Shown here: one piece after another, positions 38,586 through 51,650 of the stretch
How positions within the stretch are numbered: position 1 is the first letter of the stretch
Layout: each line of letters starts with the position of its first letter
Origin: Cinclus cinclus
Taxonomy: Eukaryota > Chordata > Aves > Passeriformes > Cinclidae
Assembly (NCBI RefSeq): GCF_963662255.1
Contig: NW_026912157.1
Coordinates: forward strand, 213,501 to 277,500
DNA: 64,000 bases
Direction: 5' to 3'
The notes under the pieces: model-generated
Database searches by the model: none
Told to the model about the DNA's origin: nothing
Seen by the model: only the letters and a program-made list of their open reading frames with translations
Made by a program: the position numbers and the translations under genes

Positions 38586-41500
38586 TTGAGTTTGGCTTCT
38601 TGGGGTAAAGTGACTCCTTTCAAAACCAACTTGCCTGCGTCCCGTCCTGGGCTTTTGCTACAAAAATTCCATAAGGACGAGGATTCCTCCCAGACCAAAG
38701 CTGCCCCCTCCTCCAAACCTGGCTGCCATCGGAGGCCCAAACGCGCCCGACAAAATGACATCTGCCAAGTGGGCTCTTGAGTTTGGCTTTCTGGGGAAAA
38801 GTGCCTCCTTTCGGAGTCAACTTGCCTGCGGCTCATGCAGGGGTTTTGCCTCCAAAAATTCCATAAGGACGAGGATTTCTCCCAGACCAAAGCTGCCCCC
38901 TCCTCCAAACCTGGCTGCCATCGGAGGCCCAAACGCGCCCTACAAAATGACACCTGCCAAGTGGGCTCTTGAGTTTGGCTTCTTGGGGAAAATTGCCTCC
39001 TTTCGGAGTCAACTTGCCGGCGGCCCATGCAGGGCTTTTGCCTACAAAAATTCCATAAGGACGAGGATTTCTCCCAGAACAAAGCTGCCCCCTCCTCCAA
39101 ACCTGGCTGACATCGGAGGCCCAAACGCGCCCTACAAAATGACACCTGCCAAGTGGGCTCTTGAGTTTGGCTTCTTGGGGAAAAGTGCCTCCTTTCAAAG
39201 CCAACTTGCCTAACTTGCCTGCGGCCCGTCCTGGGCTTTTGCCTACAAAAATTCCAGAAGGACAAGGATTTCTCCCAGACCAAAGCAGCTCCCTCCTCCA
39301 AACCTGGCTGCCATCGGAGGCCCAAACGCGCCCTACAAAATGACATCTGCCAAGTGGGCTCTTGAGTTTGGCTTCTTGGGGAAAAGTGACTCCTTTCAAA
39401 GCCAACTTGCCTAACTTGCCTGCGGCCCGTCCTGGGCTTTTGCCTACAAAAATTCCAGAAGGACAAGGATTTCTCCCAGACCAAAGCTGCTCCCTCCTCC
39501 AAACCTGGCTGCCATCGGAGGCCCAAACGCGCCCTACAAAATGACATCTGCCAAGTGGGCTCTTGAGTTTGGCTTCTTGGGGAAAAGTGACTCCTTTCAA
39601 AACCAACTTGCCTGCGTCCCGTCCCGGACGTTTGCTACAAAAATTCCATAAGGACGAGGATTTCTCCCAGAACAAAGCTGCCCCCTCCTCCAAACCTGGC
39701 TGCCATCGGAGGCCCAAACGCGCCCTACAAAATGACATCTGCCAAGCGGGCTCTTGAGTTTGGCTTCTTGGGGAAAAGTGCCTCCTTTCGGAGTCAACTT
39801 GCCGGCGGCCCATGCAGGGCTTTTGCCTCCAAAAATTCCATAAGGACGAGGATTTCTCCCAGACCAAAGCTGCCCCCTCCTCCAAACCTGGCTGCCATCG
39901 GAGGCCCAAACGCGCCCTACAAAATGACATCTGCCAAGTGGGCTCTTGAGTTTGGCTTCTTGGGGAAAAGTGCCTCCTTTCGGAGCCAAATTGCCTAACT
40001 TGCCTTCGGCCCGTCCTGGGCTTTTGCCTCCAAAAATTCCAGAAGGACGAGGATTTCTCCCAGACCAAAGCTGCCCCCTCCTCCAAACCTGGCTGCCATC
40101 GGAGGCACAAACGCGCCCCACAAAATGACATCTGCCAAGCGGGTTCTTGAGTTTGGCTTCCTGGGGAAAAGTGCCTCCTTTCGGAGTCAACTTGCCTGCG
40201 GCCCATGCAGGGCTTTTGCCTACAAAAATTCCAGAAGGACGAGGATTTCTCCCAGACCAAAGCTGCCCCCTCCTCCAAACCTGGCTGCCATCGGAGGCCC
40301 AAACGTGCCCTACAAAATGACACCTGCCAAGTGGGCTCTTGAGTTTGGCTTCTTGGGTGGAAGTGCCTCCTTTCAAAGCCAACTTGCCTAACTTGCCTGC
40401 GGCCCATGTGGGGTTTTTGCCTACAAAAATTCCATAAGGACGAGGATTTCTCCCAGACCAAAGCTGCCCCCTCCTCCAAACCTGGCTGACATCGGAGGCC
40501 CAAACGCGCCCTACAAAATGACACCTGCCAAGTCGGCTCTTGAGTTTATCTTCTTGGGGAAAAGTGACTCCTTTCAAAACCAACTTGCCTGCGGCCCGTG
40601 CTGGGCTTTAGACTACAAAAATTCCATAAGGACGAGGATTCCTCCCAGACCAAAGCTGCCCCCTCCTCCAAACCTGGCTGCCATCGGAGGCCCAAACGCG
40701 CCCTACAAAATGACATCTGCCAAGTGGGCTCTTGAGTTTGGCTTTCTGGGGAAAAGTGCCTCCTTTCGGAGTCAACTTGCCTGCGGCTCATGCAGGGGTT
40801 TTGCCTACAAAAATTCCATAAGGACGAGGATTTCTCCCAGACCAAAGCTGCCCCCTCCTCCAAACCTGGCTGCCATCGGAGGCCCAAACGCGCCCTACAA
40901 AATGACACCTGCCAAGTGGGCTCTTGAGTTTGGCTTCTTGGGGAAAAGTGACTCCTTTCAAAACCAACTTGCCTGTGTCCCGTCCCGGGCTTTTGCCTAC
41001 AAAAATTCCATAAGGACGAGGATTTCTCCCAGAACAAAGCTGCCCCCTCCTCCAAACCTGGCTGCCATCGGAGGCCCAAACGCGCCCTACAAAATGACAT
41101 CTGCATTGTGGGTTCTTGAGTTTGGCTTCTTGGGGAAAAGTGCCCCCTTTCGGAGCCAACTTGCCTAACTTGCCTGCGGCCCGTCCTGGGCTTTTGAGTA
41201 CAAAAATTCCATAAGGACGAGGATTTCTCCCAGACCAAAGCTGCCCCCTCCTCCAAACCTGGCTGCCATCGGAGGCCCAAACGCGCCCTACAAAATGACA
41301 CCTGCCAAGTGGGCTCTTGAGTTTGGCTTCTTGGGGAAAAGTGCCTCCTTTCAAAGCCAACTTGCCTAACTTGCCTGCGGCCCGTCCTGGGCTTTTGCCT
41401 ACAAAAATTCCAGAAGGACAAGGATTTCTCCCAGACCAAAGCTGCTCCCTCCTCCAAACCTGGCTGCCATCGGAGGCCCAAACGCGCCCTACAAAATGAC

Positions 41501-41953
41501 ATCTGCCAAGTGGGCTCTTGAGTTTGGCTTCTTGGGGAAAAGTGACTCCTTTCAAAACCAACTTGCCTGCGTCCCGTCCCGGACGTTTGCTACAAAAATT
41601 CCATAAGGACGAGGATTTCTCCCAGACCAAAGCTGCCCCCTCCGCCAAACCTGGCTGCCATCGGAGGCCCAAACGCGCCCTACAAAATGACATCTGCCAA
41701 GCGGGCTCTTGAGTTTGGCTTCTTGGGGAAAAGTGCCTCCTTTCGGAGTCAACTTGCCGGCGGCCCATGCAGGGCTTTTGCCTCCAAAAATTCCATAAGG
41801 ACGAGGATTTCTCCCAGACCAAAGCTGCCCCCTCCTCCAAACCTGGCTGCCATCGGAGGCCCAAACGCGCCCTACAAAATGACACCTGCCAAGTGGGCTC
41901 TTGAGTTTGGCTTCTTGGGGAAAAGTGACTCCTTTCAAAACCAACTTGCCTAA
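38586..41953 (+). repeat. Continuation of the 11.7-kb macro-duplication with monomer gains
   Basis: It is related to 26,873-30,040. Two consecutive 201-bp monomers sharing the ccagaaggacaagg variant (39,161-39,560) replace a single one in the partner, and a 201-bp monomer was gained again near 41,170-41,370. Near 40,600 a gctttagactac head stands where the partner has gcttttgctac, restoring a 191-bp monomer to 192 bp. Local variants: ccaaagcagctccctcc near 39,284 and gagtttatcttcttgg near 40,545. Confidence 0.78.
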
Positions 41954-44900
41954 GTAGCCTGCGGCCTGTGCTGGGGTTTTGCCTACAAAAATTCCATAAC
42001 GACGAGGATTTCTCCCAGACCAAAGCTGCCCCCTCCTCCAAACCTGGCTGCCATCAGAGGCCCAAACGCGCCCTACAAAATGACATCTGCCAAGTGGGCT
42101 CTTGAGTTTGGCTTCTTGGGGAAAAGTGCCTCCATTCGGAGCCAACTTGCCTAACTAGCCTGCGGCCCGTGCTGGGCTTTAGACTACAAAAATTCCAGAA
42201 GGACGAGGATTTCTCCCAGACCAAAGCTGCCCCCTCCTCCAAACCTGGCTGCCATCGGAGGCCCAAACGCGCCCCACAAAATGACACCTGCATTGAGGGT
42301 TCTTGAGTTTGGCTTCCTGGGGAAAAGTGCCTCCTTTCGGAGTCAACTTGGCTGCGGCCCATGCAGGGCTTTTGCCTACAAAAATTCCAGAAGGACGAGG
42401 CTTTCTCCCAGACCAAAGCTGCCCCCTCCTCCAAACCTGGCTGCCATCGGAGGCCCAAACGTGCCCTACAAAATGACACCTGCCAAGTGGGCTCTTGAGT
42501 TTGGCTTCTTGGGTGGAAGTGCCTCCTTTCAAAGCCAACTTGCCTGCGGCCCGTGCTGGGCTTTTGCTACAAAAATTCCAGAAGGACGAGGATTTCTCCC
42601 AGACCAAAGCTGCCCCCTCCTCCAAACCTGGCTGCCATCGGAGGCCCAAACGCGCCCTACAAAATGACATTTGCCAAGTGGGCTCTTGAGTTTGGCTTCT
42701 TGAGCGGAAAAGTGCCTCCTTTCAAAGCCAGCTTGCCTAACTAGCCTGCGGCCCGTGCTGGGCTTTAGACTACAAAAATTCCATAAGGACGAGGATTTCT
42801 CCCAGACCAAAGCTGCCCCCTCCTCCAAACCTGGCTGCCATCGGAGGCCGAAACGTGCCCTACAAAATGACATCTGCCAAGTGGGCTCTTGAGTTTGTCT
42901 TCTTGGGTGGAAGTACCTCCTTTCAAAGCCAACTTGCCTGCGGCCCGTCCTGGGCTTTTGCCTACAAAAATTCCATAAGGACGAGGATTTCTCCCAGACC
43001 AAAGCTGCCCCCTCCTCCAAACCTGGCTGCAATCGGAGGCCCAAACGCGCCCCACAAAATGACACCTGCATTGAGGGTTCTTGAGTTTGGCTTCCTGGGG
43101 AAAAGTGCCTCCTTTCGGAGTCAACTTTCCTGCGGCCCATGCAGGGCTTTTGCCTACAAAAATTCCATAAGGACGAGGATTTCTCCCAGACCAAAGCTGC
43201 CCCCTCCTCCAAACCTGGCTGCCATCGGAGGCCCAAACGCGCCCTACAAAATGACACCTGCCAAGTGGGCTCTTGAGTTTGGCTTCTTGGGGAAAAGTGC
43301 CTCCTTTCGGAGTCAACTTGCCTAACTTGCCTGCGGCCCATGCGGGGTTTTTGCCTACAAAAATTCCAGAAGGACGAGGATTTCTCCCAGACCAAAGCTG
43401 CCCCCTCCTCCAAACCTGGCTGACATCGGAGGCCCAAACGCGCCCTAGAAAATGACACCTGCCAAGTGGGCTCTTGAGTTTGGCTTCTTGGGGAAAAGTG
43501 ACTCCTTTCAAAACCAACTTGCCTGCGTCCCGTCCCGGGCTTTTGCTACAAAAATTCCATAAGGACGAGGATTCCTCCCAGACCAAAGCTGCCCCCTCCT
43601 CCAAACCTGGCTGCCATCGGAGGCCCAAACGCGCCCTACAAAATGACATCTGCCAAGTGGGCTCTTGAGTTTGGCTTTCTGGGGAAAAGTGCCTCCTTTC
43701 GGAGTCAACTTGCCTGCGGCTCATGCAGGGGTTTTGCCTACAAAAATTCCATAAGGACGAGGATTTCTCCCAGACCAAAGCTGCCCCCTCCTCCAAACCT
43801 GGCTGCCATCGGAGGCCCAAACGCGCCCTACAAAATGACACCTGCCAAGTGGGCTCTTGAGTTTGGCTTCTTGGGGAAAATTGCCTCCTTTCGGAGTCAA
43901 CTTGCCGGCGGCCCATGCAGGGCTTTTGCCTCAAAAAATTCCATAAGGACGAGGATTCCTCCCAGACCAATGCTGCCCCCTCCGCCAAACCTGGCTGCCA
44001 TCGGAGGCCCAAACGCGCCCTACAAAATGACATCTGCCAAGCGGGCTCTTGAGTTTGGCTTCTTGGGGAAAAGTGCCTCCTTTCGGAGTCAACTTGCCGG
44101 CGGCCCATGCAGGGCTTTTGCCTCCAAAAATTCCATAAGGACGAGGATTTCTCCCAGACCAAAGCTGCCCCCTCCTCCAAACCTGGCTGCCATCGGAGGC
44201 CCAAACGCGCCCTACAAAATGACACCTGCCAAGTGGGCTCTTGAGTTTGGCTTCTTGGGTGGAAGTGCCTCCTTTCAAAGCCAACTTGCCTGCGGCCCGT
44301 GCTGGGCTTTTGCCTACAAAAATTCCATAAGGACGAGGATTTCTCCCAGACCAAAGCTGCCCCCTCCTCCAAACCTGGCTGCCATCGGAGGCCCAAACGC
44401 GCCCTACAAAATGACATCTGCCAAGTGGGCTCTTGAGTTTGGCTTCTTGCGGAAAAGTGCCTCCTTTCAAAGCCAACTTGCCTAACTAGCCTGCAGCCCA
44501 TTCTGGGCTTTTGCCTACAAAAATTCCATAAGGACGAGGATTTCTCCCAGACCAAAGCTGCCCCCTCCTCCAAACCTAGCTGCCATCGGTGGCCCAAACG
44601 CGCCCTACAAAATGACATCTGCCAAGTGGGCTCCTGAGTTTGGCTTCTTGGGGGAAAGTGCCTCCTTTCAAAGCCAACTTGCCTGCAGCCCGTGCTGGGC
44701 TTTAGACTACAAAAATTCTATAAGGACGAGGATTTCTCCCAGACCAAAGCTGCCCCCTCCTCCAAACCTGGCTGCCATCGGAGGCCCAAACGCGCCCCAC
44801 AAAATGACATCTGCATTGAGGGTTCTTGAGTTTGGCTTCTTGGGGAAAAGTGCCTCCTTTCGGAGCCAACTTGCCTAACTTGCCTGCGGCCCATCCTGGG

Positions 44901-45944
44901 CTTTTGCTACAAAAATTCCATAAGGACGAGGATTTCTCCCAGACCAAAGCTGCCCCCTCCTCCAAACCTGGCTGCCATCGGAGGCCCAAACGCGCCCTAC
45001 AAAATGACATCTGCATTGTGGGTTCTTGAGTTTGGCTTCTTGGGGGAAAGTGCCTCCTTTCAAAGCAACTTGCCTAACTTGCCTGCGGCCCATGCGGGGT
45101 TTTTGCCTACAAAAATTCCAGAAGGACAAGGATTTCTCCCAGACCAAAGCTGCTCCCTCCTCCAAACCTGGCTGCCATCGGAGGCCGAAACGTGCCCTAC
45201 AAAATGACATCTGCCAAGTGGGCTCTTGAGTTTGGCTTCTTGGGTGGAAGTACCTCCTTTCAAAGCCAACTTGCCTGCGGCCTGTGCTGGGCTTTTGCCT
45301 ACAAAAATTCCATAAGGACGAGGATTTCTCCCAGACCAAAGCTGCCCCCTCCTCCAAACCTGGCTGCCATCGGAGGCCCAAACGCGCCCTACAAAATGAC
45401 ACCTGCCAAGTCGGCTCTTGAGTTTGGCATCTTGGGGAAAAGTGACTCCTTTCAAAACCAACTTGCCTGCGTCCCGTCCTGGGCTTTTGCTACAAAAATT
45501 CCATAAGGACGAGGATTCCTCCCAGACCAAAGCTGCCCCCTCCTCCAAACCTGGCTGACATCGGAGGCCCAAACGCACCCTACAAAATGACATCTGCCAA
45601 GCGGGCTCTTGAGTTTGGCTTTCTGGGGAAAAGTGCCTCCTTTCGGAGTCAACTTGCCTGCGGCTCATGCAGGGTTTTTGCCTCCAAAAATTCCATAAGG
45701 ACGAGGATTTCTCCCAGACCAAAGCTGCCCCCTCCTCCAAACCTGGCTGCCATCGGAGGCCCAAACGCGCCCTACAAAATGACACCTGCCAAGTGGGCTC
45801 TTGAGTTTGGCTTCTTGGGGAAAAGTGCCTCCTTTCGGAGTCAACTTGCCGGCGGCCCATGCAGGGCTTTTGCCTACAAAAATTCCAGAAGGACGAGGAT
45901 TTCTCCCAGAACAAAGCTGCCCCCTCCTCCAAACCTGGCTGCCA
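41954..45944 (+). repeat. Diverged monomer zone
   Basis: Long near-identical partners stop here. Private changes are denser: a two-base insertion (cttcttgagcggaaaag near 42,703), tcaaaaaattcc near 43,931, ccaatgctgccccc near 43,968, cggtggcccaaac near 44,588, gggctcctgagtttgg near 44,630, and a one-base deletion (tttcaaagcaacttg near 45,066). The ggtggaagtacctcc tail first appears here (about 42,905) and recurs to the end of the window. The ggctcatgcag head is last seen near 45,665. Confidence 0.8.
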
Positions 45945-46930
45945 TCGGAGGCCCAAACGCGCCCTACAAAATGACACCTGCCAAGTGGGCTCTTGAGTTT
46001 GGCTTCTTGGGGAAAAGTGCCTCCTTTCAAAGCCAACTTGCCTAACTTGCCTGCGGCCCGTCCTGGGCTTTTGCCTACAAAAATTCCAGAAGGACAAGGA
46101 TTTCTCCCAGACCAAAGCTGCTCCCTCCTCCAAACCTGGCTGCCATCGGAGGCCCAAACGCGCCCTACAAAATGACATCTGCCAAGTGGGCTCTTGAGTT
46201 TGGCTTCTTGGGGAAAAGTGACTCCTTTCAAAACCAACTTGCCTGCGTCCCGTCCCGGACGATTGCTACAAAAATTCCATAAGGACGAGGATTCCTCCCA
46301 GACCAAAGCTGCCCCCTCCGCCAAACCTGGCTGCCATCGGAGGCCCAAACGCGCCCTACAAAATGACATCTGCCAAGCGGGCTCTTGAGTTTGGCTTCTT
46401 GGGGAAAAGTGCCTCCTTTCGGAGTCAACTTGCCGGCGGCCCATGCAGGGCTTTTGCCTCCAAAAATTCCATAAGGACGAGGATTTCTCCCAGACCAAAG
46501 CTGCCCCCTCCTCCAAACCTGGCTGCCATCGGAGGCCCAAACGCGCCCTACAAAATGACACCTGCCAAGTGGGCTCTTGAGTTTGGCTTCTTGGGGAAAA
46601 GTGCCTCCTTTCGGAGCCAACTTGCCTAACTAGCCTGCGGCCTGTGCTGGGCTTTTGCCTACAAAAATTCCATAAGGACGAGGATTTCTCCCAGACCAAA
46701 GCTGCCCCCTCCTCCAAACCTGGCTGCCATCAGAGGCCCAAACGCGCCCTACAAAATGACATCTGCCAAGTGGGCTCTTGAGTTTGGCTTCTTGGGGAAA
46801 AGTGCCTCCTTTCAAAGCCAACTTGCCTGCGGCCCGTCCTGGTCTTTTGCCTCCAAAAATTCCATAAGGACGAGGATTTCTCCCAGACCAAAGCTGCCCC
46901 CTCCTCCAAACCTGGCTGCCATCGGAGGCC
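45945..46930 (+). repeat. ~1-kb repeated segment, copy 1
   Basis: It matches 54,743-55,728 at offset 8,798, with close relatives at 49,516-50,040 and 58,757-59,644. Its signature is a cgtcccggacgattgctac head (acgatt in place of the acgttt seen before 42 kb), followed by a ccggcggcccatgc monomer and a ggcctgtgctggg monomer. Confidence 0.8.
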
Positions 46931-47392
46931 CAAACGCGCCCTACAAAGAGACACCTGCCAAGTGGGCTCTTGAGTTTGGCTTCTTGGGGAAAAGTGCCTC
47001 CTTTCGGAGCCAAATTGCCTAACGTGCCTGCGGCCCGTCCTGGGCTTTTGCCTCCAAAAATTCCAGAAGGACGAGGATTTCTCCCAGACCAAAGCTGCCC
47101 CCTCCTCCAAACCTGGCTGCCATCGGAGGCCCAAACGCGCCCCACAAAATGACATCTGCCAAGTGGGCTCTTGAGTTTGGCTTCTTGGGGAAAAGTGCCT
47201 CCTTTCGGAGTCAACTTGCCTGCGGCCCATGCAGGGCTTTTTCCTACAAAAATTCCAGAAGGACGAGGATTTCTCCCAGACCAAAGCTGCCCCCTCCTCC
47301 AAACCTGGCTGCCATCGGAGGCCCAAACGTGCCCTACAAAATGACACCTGCCAAGTGGGCTCTTGAGTTTGGCTTCTTGGGTGGAAGTGCCT
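46931..47392 (+). repeat. Monomers between shared segments
   Basis: These contain ctacaaagagacacctg near 46,945, the taacgtgcc form of the 9-bp duplication near 47,021 (shared with about 50,151) and ggctttttcctac near 47,237. They are satellite throughout. Confidence 0.8.
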
Positions 47393-48712
47393 CCTTTCAA
47401 AGCCAACTTGCCTGCGGCCCGTCCTGGGCTTTTGATACAAAAATTCCATAAGGACAAGGATTTCTCCCAGACCAAAGCTGCCCCCTCCTCCAAACCTGGC
47501 TGCCATCGGAGGCCCAAACGCGCCCTACAAAATGACATTTGCCAAGTGGGCTCTTGAGTTTGGCTTCTTGCGGAAAAGTGCCTCCTTTCAAAGCCAACTT
47601 GCCTAACTAGCCTGCGGCCCGTGCTGGGCTTTAGACTACAAAAATTCCATAAGGACGAGGATTTCTCCCAGAACAAAGCTGCCCCCTCCTCCAAACCTGG
47701 CTGCCATCGGAGGCCCAAACGCGCCCCACAAAATGACATCTGCATTGAGGGTTCTTGAGTTTGGCTTCTTGGGGAAAAGTGCCTCCTTTCGGAGCCAACT
47801 TGCCTAACTTGCCTGCGGCACGTCCTGGGCTTTTGCCTACAAAAATTCCATAAGGACGAGGATTTCTCCCAGGCCAAAGCTGCCCCCTCCTCCAAACCTG
47901 GCTGCCATCGGAGGTCCAAACGTGCCCTACAAAATGACACCTGCCAAGTGGGCTCTTGAGTTTGGCTTCTTGGGGAAAAGTGACTCCTTTCAAAACCAAC
48001 TTGCCTGTGTCCTGTCCCGGGCTTTTGCTACAAAAATTCCAGAAGGACGAGGATTTCTCCCAGACCAAAGCTGCCCCCTCCTCCAAACCTGGCTGCCATC
48101 GGAGGCCCAAACGCGCCCCACAAAATGACATCTGCATTGAGGGTTCTTGAGGTTGGCTTCTTGGGGAAAAGTGCCTCCTTTCGGAGCCAACTTGCCTAGC
48201 TAGCCTGCGGCCCGTCCTGGGCTTTTGCCTCCAAAAATTCCATAAGGACGAGGATTTCTCCCAGGCCAAAGCTGCCCCCTCCTCCAAACCTGGCTGCCAT
48301 CGGAGGCCCAAACGTGCCCTACAAAATGACACCTGCCAAGTGGGCTCTTGAGTTTGGCTTCTTGGGGAAAAGTGACTCCTTTCAAAACCAACTTGCCTGT
48401 GTCCCGTCCCGGGCTTTTGCTACAAAAATTCCATAAGGACGAGGATTTCTCCCAGACCAAAGCTGCCCCCTCCTCCAAACCTGGCTGCCATCGGAGGCCC
48501 AAACGTGCCCTACAAAATGACATCTGCCAAGTGGGCTCTTGAGTTTGGCTTCTTGGGTGGAAGTACCTCCTTTCAAAGCCAACTTGCCTGCGGCCCGTCC
48601 TGGGCTTTTGCCTCCAAAAATTCCATAAGGACGAGGATTTCTCCCAGACCAAAGCTGCCCCCTCCTCCAAACCTGGCTGCCATTGGAGGCCCAAACGCGC
48701 CCTACAAAATGA
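47393..48712 (+). repeat. Segment with 2,938-bp offset, copy 1
   Basis: It matches 50,331-51,650 at offset 2,938. Shared markers are gcctgtgtcctgtcccggg, the cccaggccaaagc variant and the ggcacgtcctg head. A private base pair change, gaggttggcttc, lies near 48,150; another, cttgcctagctagcc, near 48,190. Confidence 0.78.
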
Positions 48713-50330
48713 CATCTGCATTGAGGGTTCTTGAGTTTGGCTTCTTGGGGAAAAGTGCCTCCTTTCGGAGTCAACTTGCCTAACTTGCCTGCGGCCCATG
48801 TGGGGTTTTTGCCTACAAAAATTCCATAAGGACGAGGATTTCTCCCAGACCAAAGCTGCCACCTCCTCCAAACCTGGCTGACATCGGAGGCCCAAACGCG
48901 CCCTACAAAATGACACCTGCCAAGTCGGCTCTTGAGTTTGGCTTCTTGGGGAAAAGTGACTCCTTTCAAAACCAACTTGCCTGCGTCCCGTCCTGGGCTT
49001 TTGCTACGAAAATTCCATAAGGACGAGGATTCCTCCCAGACCAAAGCTGCCCCCTCCTCCAAACCTGGCTGCCATCGGAGGCCCAAACGCGCCCTACAAA
49101 ATGACATCTGCCAAGTGGGCTCTTGAGTTTGGCTTCTTGCGGAAAAGTGCCTCCTTTCAAAGCCAACTTGCCTGCGGCCCATGCAGGGCTTTTGCCTACA
49201 AAAATTCCATAAGGACGAGGATTTCTCCCAGAACAAAGCTGCCCCCTCCTCCAAACCTGGCTGCCATCGGAGGCCCAAACGCGCCCTACAAAATGACATC
49301 TGCCAAGTGGGTTCTTGAGTTTGGCTTCTTGGGGAAAAGTGCCTCCTTTCGGAGCCAACTTGCCTAACTTGCCTGCGGCCCGTACTGGGCTTTTGAGTAC
49401 AAAAATTCCATAAGGACGAGGATTTCTCCCAGACCAAAGCTGCCCCCTCCTCCAAACCTGGCTGCCATCGGAGGCCCAAACGCGCCCTACAAAATGACAC
49501 CTGCCAAGTGGGCTCTTGAGTTTGGCTTCTTGGGGAAAAGTGACTCCTTTCAAAACCAACTTGCCTGCGTCCCGTCCCGGACGATTGCTACAAAAATTCC
49601 ATAAGGACGAGGATTCCTCCCAGACCAAAGCGGCCCCCTCCGCCAAACCTGGCTGCCATCGGAGGCCCAAACGCGCCCTACAAAATGACATCTGCCAAGC
49701 GGGCTCTTGAGTTTGGCTTCTTGGGGAAAAGTGCCTCCTTTCGGAGTCAACTTGCCGGCGGCCCATGCAGGGCTTTTGCCTCCAAAAATTCCATAAGGAC
49801 GAGGATTTCTCCCAGACCAAAGCTGCCCCCTCCTCCAAACCTGGCTGCCATCGGAGGCCCAAACGCGCCCTACAAAATGACACCTGCCAAGTGGGCTCTT
49901 GAGTTTGGCTTCTTGGGGAAAAGTGCCTCCTATCGGAGCCAACTTGCCTAACTAGCCTGCGGCCTGTGCTGGGCTTTTGCCTACAAAAATTCCATAAGGA
50001 CGAGGATTTCTCCCAGACCAAAGCTGCCCCCTCCTCCAAACCTGGCTGCCATCAGAGGCCCAAACGCGCCCTACAAAATGACATCTGCCAAGTGGGCTCT
50101 TGAGTTTGGCTTCTTGGGGAAAAGTGCCTCCTTTCGGAGCCAAATTGCCTAACGTGCCTGCGGCCCGTCCTGGGCTTTTGCCTCCAAAAATTCCAGAAGG
50201 ACGAGGATTTCTCCCAGACCAAAGCTGCCCCCTCCTCCAAACCTGGCTGCCATCGGAGGCCCAAACGTGCCCTACAAAATGACACCTGCCAAGTGGGCTC
50301 TTGAGTTTGGCTTCTTGGGGAAAAGTGACT
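48713..50330 (+). repeat. Mixed monomers with a further copy of the acgatt segment
   Basis: Positions 49,516-50,040 repeat the cgtcccggacgattgc series seen at 46.2, 55.0 and 58.9 kb. Local variants are aagctgccacctcc near 48,857, gctacgaaaattcc near 49,005, aaagcggccccctcc near 49,630 and ctcctatcggagcc near 49,930. Confidence 0.78.
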
Positions 50331-51650
50331 CCTTTCAAAGCCAACTTGCCTGCGGCCCGTCCTGGGCTTTTGCTACAAAAATTCCATAAGGACAAGGATT
50401 TCTCCCAGACCAAAGCTGCCCCCTCCTCCAAACCTGGCTGCCATCGGAGGCCCAAACGCGCCCTACAAAATGACATTTGCCAAGTGGGCTCTTGAGTTTG
50501 GCTTCTTGCGGAAAAGTGCCTCCTTTCAAAGCCAACATGCCTAACTAGCCTGCGGCCCGTGCTGGGCTTTTGACTACAAAAATTCCATAAGGACGAGGAT
50601 TTCTCCCAGACCAAAGCTGCCCCCTCCTCCAAACCTGGCTGCCATCGGAGGCCCAAACGCGTCCCACAAAATGACATCTGCATTGAGGGTTCTTGAGTTT
50701 GGCTTCTTGGGGAAAAGTGCCTCCTTTCGGAGCCAACTTGCCTAACTTGCCTGCGGCACGTCCTGAGCTTTTGCCTACAAAAATTCCAGAAGGATGAGGA
50801 TTTCTCCCAGGCCAAAGCTGCCCCCTCCTCCAAACCTGGCTGCCATCGGAGGCCCAAACGTGCCCTACAAAATGACACCTGCCAAGTGGGCTCTTGAGTT
50901 TGGCTTCTTGGGGAAAAGTGACTCCTTTCAAAACCAACTTGCCTGTGTCCTGTCCCGGGCTTTTGCTACAAAAATTCCAGAAGGACGAGGATTTCTCCCA
51001 GACCAAAGCTGCCCCCTCCTCCAAACCTGGCTGCCATCGGAGGCCCAAACGCGCCCCACAAAATGACATCTGCATTGAGGTTTCTTGAGTTTGGCTTCTT
51101 GGGGAAAAGTGCCTCCTTTCGGAGCCAACTTGCCTAACTAGCCTGCGGCCCGTCCTGGGCTTTTGCCTCCAAAAATTCCATAAGGACGAGGATTTCTCCC
51201 AGGCCAAAGCTGCCCCCTCCTCCAAACCTGGCTGCCATCGGAGGCCCAAACGTGCCCTACAAAATGACACCTGCCAAGTGGGCTCTTGAGTTTGGCTTCT
51301 TGGGGAAAAGTGACTCCTTTCAAAACCAACTTGCCTGTGTCCCGTCCCGGGCTTTTGCTATAAAAATTCCATAAGGACGAGGATTTCTCCCAGACCAAAG
51401 CTGCCCCCTCCTCCAAACCTGGCTGCCATCAGAGGCCCAAACGTGCCCTACAAAATGACATCTGCCAAGTGGGCTCTTGAGTTTGGCTTCTTGGGTGGAA
51501 GTACCTCCTTTCAAAGCCAACTTGCCTGCGGCCCATCCTGGGCTTTTGCCTCCAAAAATTCCATAAGGACGAGGATTTCTCCCAGACCAAAGCTGCCCCC
51601 TCCTCCAAACCTGGCTGCCATTGGAGGCCCAAACGCGCCCTACAAAATGA
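50331..51650 (+). repeat. Segment with 2,938-bp offset, copy 2
   Basis: Partner of 47,393-48,712. Its right part overlaps the segment repeated again at 57.1 kb. Differences from copy 1 include gccaacatgcctaac near 50,533, gcgtcccacaaaatg near 50,660, cgtcctgagctttt near 50,760 and gaaggatgagg near 50,790. Confidence 0.78.
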
